This document shows positions 5,634 to 9,540 of a DNA stretch of 9,540 nucleotides, one piece after another. This DNA is from Proteobacteria bacterium UBA6908 (GTDB lineage: Bacteria; Pseudomonadota; Gammaproteobacteria; Acidiferrobacterales; UBA6901), in the NCBI GenBank assembly GCA_002451085.1, contig DKBE01000049.1:684-10223 (forward strand), in the 5' to 3' direction. Position 1 is the first letter of the stretch. Each line of letters opens with the position of its first letter. The translations under genes were made by a program, and so were the position numbers. Under the pieces are notes generated by a model. It was not told the DNA's origin, did not search any database, and was given only the letters and a program-made list of their open reading frames with translations.

Positions 5634-7859
5634 ATGGCCTCCCGGCGTCCGCCGGAGCCTCAACCCGACGGTTTGTTCCGCATGACCATATTGTCTCCAC
5701 TCTTTGCCACTGCGCCTCGCGGCATGGAGCTGTTGCTGGCCGACGAGTTGCGCGCACTGGGAGGCGCCGAGGTCAAGGAGACGCGCGCCGGTGTCGCCTT
5801 CACCGGCGATCTGGCCCTGGGGTATCGGGCCTGCCTGTGGTCGCGGGTGGCGAACCGGGTGTTGCTGCCGTTGGCGCAATTTCCAGCGGAATCGCCGGAA
5901 GCGCTCTACGCCGGTGTTCGTGGCATCGACTGGACTGACCATCTCGGGCCGGAGAGCACGCTGGCCGTCGAGTTCCACACCAGTCACTCGAAGATCACTC
6001 ACAGCCACTTCGGTGCACTCAAGGTCAAGGACGCGGTCGTCGACCAGTTTCGCGAGCGCAGCGGAGTGCGCCCGTCGGTGGCGACCGACGAGCCGGATGT
6101 GCGGGTCAATGTCTACCTGCATGAAGACCAGGCCACTGTCAGTATCGATCTCTCTGGCGAGAGCCTGCACCGGCGCGGTTATCGCACCGCAACGGTGGCG
6201 GCGCCGCTCAAGGAAAATCTGGCGGCGGCCATCCTGTTGCGCGCCCAGTGGTCCCGGATCGCCGCCGAAGGCGGGGCATTCGTCGACCTGATGTGCGGAT
6301 CGGGTACCTTGCCGATCGAAGCGGCGCTGATGGCCGCCGACATCGCCCCTGGTTTGAACCGCTCGTATTACGGATTCCTGCGTTGGCGTAAACATGACGC
6401 CGAACTTTGGGAAACGCTGCTGGCCGAGGCACGCACACGTCGCGACGCCGGCCTGCAGAAATTACCGCCGATTCACGGCTTCGATCTTGCGCCCGGCGCG
6501 GTGCGGGCTGCGCTGGCCAATGTGGCATGTGCCGGCTTGAGCGGTCATGTGCACATCGAGCGTCGGGAGCTGGCCGATTGCCGCCGTGAGCATGTCGGCC
6601 ATGCCGGGCTGGTGATTGCCAACCCGCCCTATGGCGAGCGCCTTGGCGAGGAATCGGAACTGCCCGCGCTCTACCACGCCCTGGGCGACGCGCTGAAGCG
6701 CTGCTATACCGGCTGGCAGGGTGCCGTATTCACCGGCAACCCTGACCTCGGCAAGGTGATGGGATTGCGTGCCCACAAGATGCATGTGCTGTGGAACGGT
6801 GCCATCGAGTGCAAGCTGCTGCATTTCGATATTCAGGAAAACCAGTATGTCTTCGAACGCAGCCCGGCCGAGCGGTTGTTGCGTCATGCACCGGCCGAGC
6901 TGACGCCCGGCGCAAGCATGTTCGCCAACCGCCTGCGCAAGAATCTCAAGGCTCTCGGCAAATGGGCGCGCGCCGAGGAGCTGTGCTGCTATCGTCTGTA
7001 TGACGCCGACATGCCGGAATACGCACTGGCCATAGATCTGTACGAAGGCGCCGGGCGCTGGGCGCACGTACAGGAATATGCTGCGCCCAAGACCATTGAT
7101 CCGGACAAGGCGCAAGAACGTCTGCGGGATGCATTGAGTGCGATCCCCGGTGTGCTCGGGATACCGGCGGCGAATATCCATCTCAAGGTCCGTGAACGCC
7201 AGAAGGGCAAATCACAGTATGAACGTCTTGACCAGCGCGGCGACTTTCATGAAGTCCGTGAGGATGGCTTCAAGTTGCTGGTCAATTTCACCGACTATCT
7301 CGATACCGGCCTGTTTCTCGACCATCGCCTGACACGCCGTCTCCTGGGCGAGCAGGCCAAGGGTAAACGGTTTCTTAATTTGTTTTGTTACACCGGTGCG
7401 GCCACCGTGCATGCGGCGGGCGGCGGCGCTCGCGCCACCACCAGTGTCGACATGTCGCGAACCTACCTCGACTGGGCACGGCGCAATCTGGCGCTCAATG
7501 GTTTTGATGGCCGTCAGCAGCACGAACTGGTGCAGGCCGATGTGCTCACCTGGCTGCGTGAGGAACGGGATCGGCGGTACGGACTCATTTTTCTCGACCC
7601 GCCGACCTTTTCCACCTCCAAGCGCATGCAGGGCACGCTCGACATTCAGCGCGACCATGTGCACCTGATCGAAGCGGCGGCCAACCTGCTGGAGCCGGGG
7701 GGAGACCTGCTGTTTTCATGCAATTTCCGCCGTTTCCGGCTTGATACCGAGGCCCTTGCCGGTTATGACATCGAGGACCTGAGTGTCGCCACGATACCCC
7801 GGGATTTTGCCCGCAATCCGCGTATCCACCAGTGCTTCCGGCTGCGTCGCCAGCCCTGA
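5634..7859 (+). CDS. rlmKL: Bifunctional 23S rRNA methyltransferase RlmKL
   Basis: A 741-residue protein aligning along its whole length with E. coli RlmKL as I remember it. The N-terminal half corresponds to RlmL (N2-methylation of G2445): LFATAPRGMELLLADEL at the start, a THUMP-type domain to about residue 165, the SAM-binding DLMCGSGTLPIEA at 218-230 and catalytic NPPY at 330-333 in ANPPYGERLG. The C-terminal half corresponds to RlmK (N7-methylation of G2069): NRLRKNLKALGKWAR, YRLYDADMPEYALAIDLYEG, the SAM-binding LFCYTGAATVHAA from 583, SVDMSRTYLDWARRNL, and DPPTFSTSKRM from 655. Both active-site motifs are intact, so both activities are expected. The exact start is uncertain: the ATG at 5634 has GGAAG five bases upstream, while the ATG at 5682 matches the E. 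coli N-terminus better but has no ribosome site; a GTG at 5616 is also in frame. It probably shares a transcript with the PilZ gene before it. Confidence 0.97.
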   Translation: MASRRPPEPQPDGLFRMTILSPLFATAPRGMELLLADELRALGGAEVKETRAGVAFTGDLALGYRACLWSRVANRVLLPLAQFPAESPEALYAGVRGIDWTDHLGPESTLAVEFHTSHSKITHSHFGALKVKDAVVDQFRERSGVRPSVATDEPDVRVNVYLHEDQATVSIDLSGESLHRRGYRTATVAAPLKENLAAAILLRAQWSRIAAEGGAFVDLMCGSGTLPIEAALMAADIAPGLNRSYYGFLRWRKHDAELWETLLAEARTRRDAGLQKLPPIHGFDLAPGAVRAALANVACAGLSGHVHIERRELADCRREHVGHAGLVIANPPYGERLGEESELPALYHALGDALKRCYTGWQGAVFTGNPDLGKVMGLRAHKMHVLWNGAIECKLLHFDIQENQYVFERSPAERLLRHAPAELTPGASMFANRLRKNLKALGKWARAEELCCYRLYDADMPEYALAIDLYEGAGRWAHVQEYAAPKTIDPDKAQERLRDALSAIPGVLGIPAANIHLKVRERQKGKSQYERLDQRGDFHEVREDGFKLLVNFTDYLDTGLFLDHRLTRRLLGEQAKGKRFLNLFCYTGAATVHAAGGGARATTSVDMSRTYLDWARRNLALNGFDGRQQHELVQADVLTWLREERDRRYGLIFLDPPTFSTSKRMQGTLDIQRDHVHLIEAAANLLEPGGDLLFSCNFRRFRLDTEALAGYDIEDLSVATIPRDFARNPRIHQCFRLRRQP

Positions 7860-7952
7860 AACATGGGCGACGATCCCGTTTTGTGGAAAAATAGCGGTTC
7901 ACACGCCATGATGGCTTCTGATGGCCAGACGAACGCAGCAGGGCTTCATTCA

Positions 7953-9047
7953 ATGTCCGAGAAACAGGTAAACAACGTCAACGTTCTCTCTCAGGAACTC
8001 CTCCCGACACCGGAGGAGATCAAGCGCGCACTTCCGCTGACCGAGCGCGCCGAGAAGACCGTGCTCGTCGGACGCGAAGCGGTACGTCGGATTCTCGACC
8101 GCGAGGACCACCGGTTGTTCGTGGTGGTCGGCCCCTGCTCGATTCATGACCTCAAGGCCGCGCACGAGTATGCCGGTCGTCTCAAGAAACTCGCCGACGA
8201 GTTGTCCGACACGCTGCTGATCATCATGCGCGTGTATTTCGAGAAACCGCGCACCACGGTTGGCTGGAAGGGGCTGATCAATGACCCGGACATGGACGAT
8301 TCGTTCCAGATCAAGAAGGGTCTGCACCTGGCGCGTGAGTTATTGCGCGACCTCGCCGAGCTTGGATTGCCGACGGCCACCGAGGCGCTCGACCCGATTA
8401 CACCGCAGTACCTGGGCGACCTGATTGCCTGGACCGCGATTGGCGCACGCACTACCGAATCCCAGACGCATCGCGAGATGGCGAGCGGTTTGTCCACGCC
8501 CCTCGGCTTCAAGAATGGAACGGATGGCAGTTTGACCGTGGCGATCAATGCGCTGCAGTCGGCCGCACGCCCGCATCATTTTCTTGGCATTAACCAGCAG
8601 GGTCAAACTGCGGTATTTCGCACCCGCGGCAATCGCTACGGGCATGTGGTGTTACGCGGCGGCGGTGGCCGACCGAATTACGACTCGGTGTCGATTGCCG
8701 TGTGTGAAAAGGAGCTGAATGCGGGGAAATTGCCGGCCAATATTGCCGTCGACTGCAGTCATGGCAATTCCAACAAGGATTACACGCTGCAGCCACTGGT
8801 GGCCGAGAATTGCGTAAATCAGATCGTCGAAGGCAATCACTCGATCGTGGCGCTGATGCTGGAGAGCCATCTCGGTGCCGGCAATCAGCCAATACCCTCC
8901 GATCTCTCGAAGTTGCGTTACGGTGTGTCGGTCACCGATGCCTGTATCGACTGGCCAACGACCGAAAAACTGCTGCGCGAGGCGCGTGCTCGACTCAAGG
9001 ATGTCTTGCCGGCACGGCTGGTTCGCAAGAACCAGGGCGTCGCCTGA
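7953..9047 (+). CDS. aroF: 3-deoxy-D-arabino-heptulosonate 7-phosphate (DAHP) synthase, class I, AroF-like
   Basis: A 364-residue enzyme condensing phosphoenolpyruvate with erythrose 4-phosphate, the first step of the shikimate pathway to aromatic amino acids. Metal ligands known from the family are all present: C62 in GPCSIHD, H270 in DCSHGNSNK, E304 in MLESHL and D329 in SVTDACI. The substrate-binding segments RVYFEKPRTTVGWKGLINDP, GARTTESQTHREMASGLS and GFKNGTDG are unchanged. Among E. coli isozymes it looks most like AroF (tyrosine-sensitive) rather than AroG or AroH: NNV near the N-terminus, TEALDP, HHFLGINQQGQ and VDCSHGNSNKDY are AroF-like. The actual feedback specificity is not proven. 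The frame is open from 7863, but the ATG at 7953 matches the AroF N-terminus and has AGGG nine bases upstream. It lies 93 bp after rlmKL with no obvious terminator between them. Confidence 0.96.
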   Translation: MSEKQVNNVNVLSQELLPTPEEIKRALPLTERAEKTVLVGREAVRRILDREDHRLFVVVGPCSIHDLKAAHEYAGRLKKLADELSDTLLIIMRVYFEKPRTTVGWKGLINDPDMDDSFQIKKGLHLARELLRDLAELGLPTATEALDPITPQYLGDLIAWTAIGARTTESQTHREMASGLSTPLGFKNGTDGSLTVAINALQSAARPHHFLGINQQGQTAVFRTRGNRYGHVVLRGGGGRPNYDSVSIAVCEKELNAGKLPANIAVDCSHGNSNKDYTLQPLVAENCVNQIVEGNHSIVALMLESHLGAGNQPIPSDLSKLRYGVSVTDACIDWPTTEKLLREARARLKDVLPARLVRKNQGVA

Positions 9048-9062
9048 CCCGGCGATGCGGGT
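9047..9062 (+). terminator. Weak hairpin just after aroF
   Basis: ACCCG (9047-9051) and CGGGT (9058-9062) form a 5-bp GC-rich stem with a 6-base loop directly at the aroF stop codon. There is no T-run after it, so termination would be weak at best. Confidence 0.2.
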
Positions 9063-9089
9063 GTCCCTTCAGTAATCACGATCAGGACC

Positions 9090-9099
9090 GTCAGCTGAC
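9090..9099. promoter_or_regulatory. Perfect 10-bp palindrome upstream of the cNMP-binding gene
   Basis: GTCAGCTGAC is a perfect palindrome located 38 bases before the ATG at 9137. A second perfect palindrome lies 28 bp further on (centre to centre). It may be an operator for the downstream gene; the bound protein is unknown. Confidence 0.3.
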
Positions 9100-9117
9100 A
9101 CGGAGAACACGCGTCTA

Positions 9118-9127
9118 CCGTTAACGG
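9118..9127. promoter_or_regulatory. Perfect 10-bp palindrome overlapping the ribosome site of the cNMP-binding gene
   Basis: CCGTTAACGG is a perfect palindrome whose last two bases are part of the Shine-Dalgarno GGAGG (9126-9130). As DNA it could be an operator. As RNA it cannot form a useful hairpin on its own because there is no loop, so a riboswitch-type role is not suggested. Confidence 0.3.
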
Positions 9128-9136
9128 AGGCTTACG

Positions 9137-9540
9137 ATGCTGGAGATCGCGGTTCTGCAGCGCTATACACCACTGCACAACCTGTCCGAAGCCAATCTGG
9201 AACGTCTGGCCAGGCGCGTGGTCATCGAAGAGTTTCCGAAAGGCAGTCTGGTATGTCATGAAAATGACACCGACAACGATTCCCTGTATCTGCTGGACGG
9301 CGGGGTTGAGCTGAAATCCAGCGCCAGCAGCATGACGCGCGTGGTACAAGCCGGCAGTCCCGACTCCTTCTTTCCGCTTGCCCCTGGCCGTCCGCGACCG
9401 TATACGGTGATCGCCACCATGCCGGTCAGACTGTTCCGGGTCGACAACGCATCTCTGGATCGCGTTGTGCTGCTCGATGAGTTGTCCACGACCATCACCC
9501 GCCTGCGGGAGAATGACGGCCAGCAATTTGCCGGTGACAG
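9137..9540 (+). CDS. Cyclic-nucleotide-binding-domain protein (partial, runs off right edge)
   Basis: 134 complete codons are visible before the window ends; no stop is reached. The start is firm: GGAGG at 9126-9130 sits six bases before the ATG. Residues about 13-110 look like a cNMP-binding (CRP/cAMP-binding type) beta-roll: LHNLSEANLERLARRVVIEEFPKG, then a DSLYLLDGGVELK strand pair, a region corresponding to the phosphate-binding cassette (AGSPDSFFPLAPGRPRPYTV) and VIATMPVRLFRVDNASLDRVVL. The cassette does not show the canonical GE...R-T/S-A pattern of proteins known to bind cAMP, so ligand binding is doubtful. After it, LSTTITRLRENDGQ begins a new segment. In gammaproteobacteria I recall similar proteins that continue into a further domain such as rhodanese, or have no DNA-binding domain; the missing C-terminus decides this. 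It is not necessarily a transcription factor. Confidence 0.86.
   Translation, partial: MLEIAVLQRYTPLHNLSEANLERLARRVVIEEFPKGSLVCHENDTDNDSLYLLDGGVELKSSASSMTRVVQAGSPDSFFPLAPGRPRPYTVIATMPVRLFRVDNASLDRVVLLDELSTTITRLRENDGQQFAGD

Noticed and set aside
5040..6395. 451-codon minus-strand open frame
   Set aside because: It lies antisense to the second PilZ gene and the RlmL half of rlmKL, both of which have family motifs. The translated frame has biased, motif-free composition typical of a GC-rich shadow frame.
6462..7181. 239-codon minus-strand open frame
   Set aside because: Antisense to the middle of rlmKL, no recognisable domain and no ribosome site that I can see.
7908..7918. GCCATGATGGC inverted repeat between rlmKL and aroF as a terminator
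   Set aside because: The 5-base arms leave a single-base loop and there is no T-run, so no RNA hairpin of use can form.
7863..7952. 30-residue N-terminal extension of AroF
   Set aside because: AroF homologues begin at the position of the ATG at 7953, and the extension shows no signal peptide or family similarity.
8918..9526. 202-codon minus-strand open frame
   Set aside because: Overlaps the end of aroF and the well-supported start of the cNMP-binding gene on the other strand.
1..9540. Mobile elements, CRISPR arrays, tRNA or rRNA genes
   Set aside because: No transposase or integrase motifs, no regularly spaced repeats and no tRNA or rRNA signatures were seen when reading both strands.

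Overview
This 9.5 kb window looks like ordinary chromosomal DNA from a gammaproteobacterium. It is fairly GC-rich and densely packed. AroF and RlmKL closely resemble the Escherichia coli proteins as I remember them, and a DsrC-family protein and two PilZ proteins hint at a sulfur-metabolising relative such as the Chromatiales or Ectothiorhodospiraceae. The lineage is an inference from gene content only. I see no phage, transposon, CRISPR, tRNA or rRNA sequence.

Layout. 1-1659 (minus) is the N-terminal part of a large DUF3683/FAD-linked oxidase that runs off the left edge. A 121-bp divergent promoter region containing a perfect 12-bp palindrome separates it from an exported thioredoxin-fold protein (1781-2293, plus). 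That gene ends in a strong hairpin and faces a small two-cysteine protein (2336-2578, minus). A 250-bp AT-rich divergent control region follows, then a single-domain PilZ protein (2829-3188, plus).

The next block is a minus-strand cluster, read right to left: a DsrC/TusE-family sulfur carrier protein (4663-4962), an uncharacterised 110-residue protein (4269-4601) and an RNase Z-type metallo-beta-lactamase hydrolase (3218-4231). Divergent from it is a second PilZ protein (5175-5585), followed closely by rlmKL (5634-7859), a two-domain 23S rRNA methyltransferase. Then come aroF (7953-9047), the first step of the shikimate pathway, and the start of a cyclic-nucleotide-binding-domain protein (9137 to the right edge).

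Themes. Four genes touch RNA maturation or sulfur transfer (the DsrC-like protein, RNase Z-like, RlmKL) or second-messenger sensing (PilZ twice, the cNMP-binding domain). No coherent novel defence or mobile system is visible. The best leads are the compact DsrC-like protein that keeps both redox cysteines but lacks the usual family insertion, its two-gene neighbourhood, and several palindromic or repeated sites in the intergenic regions.
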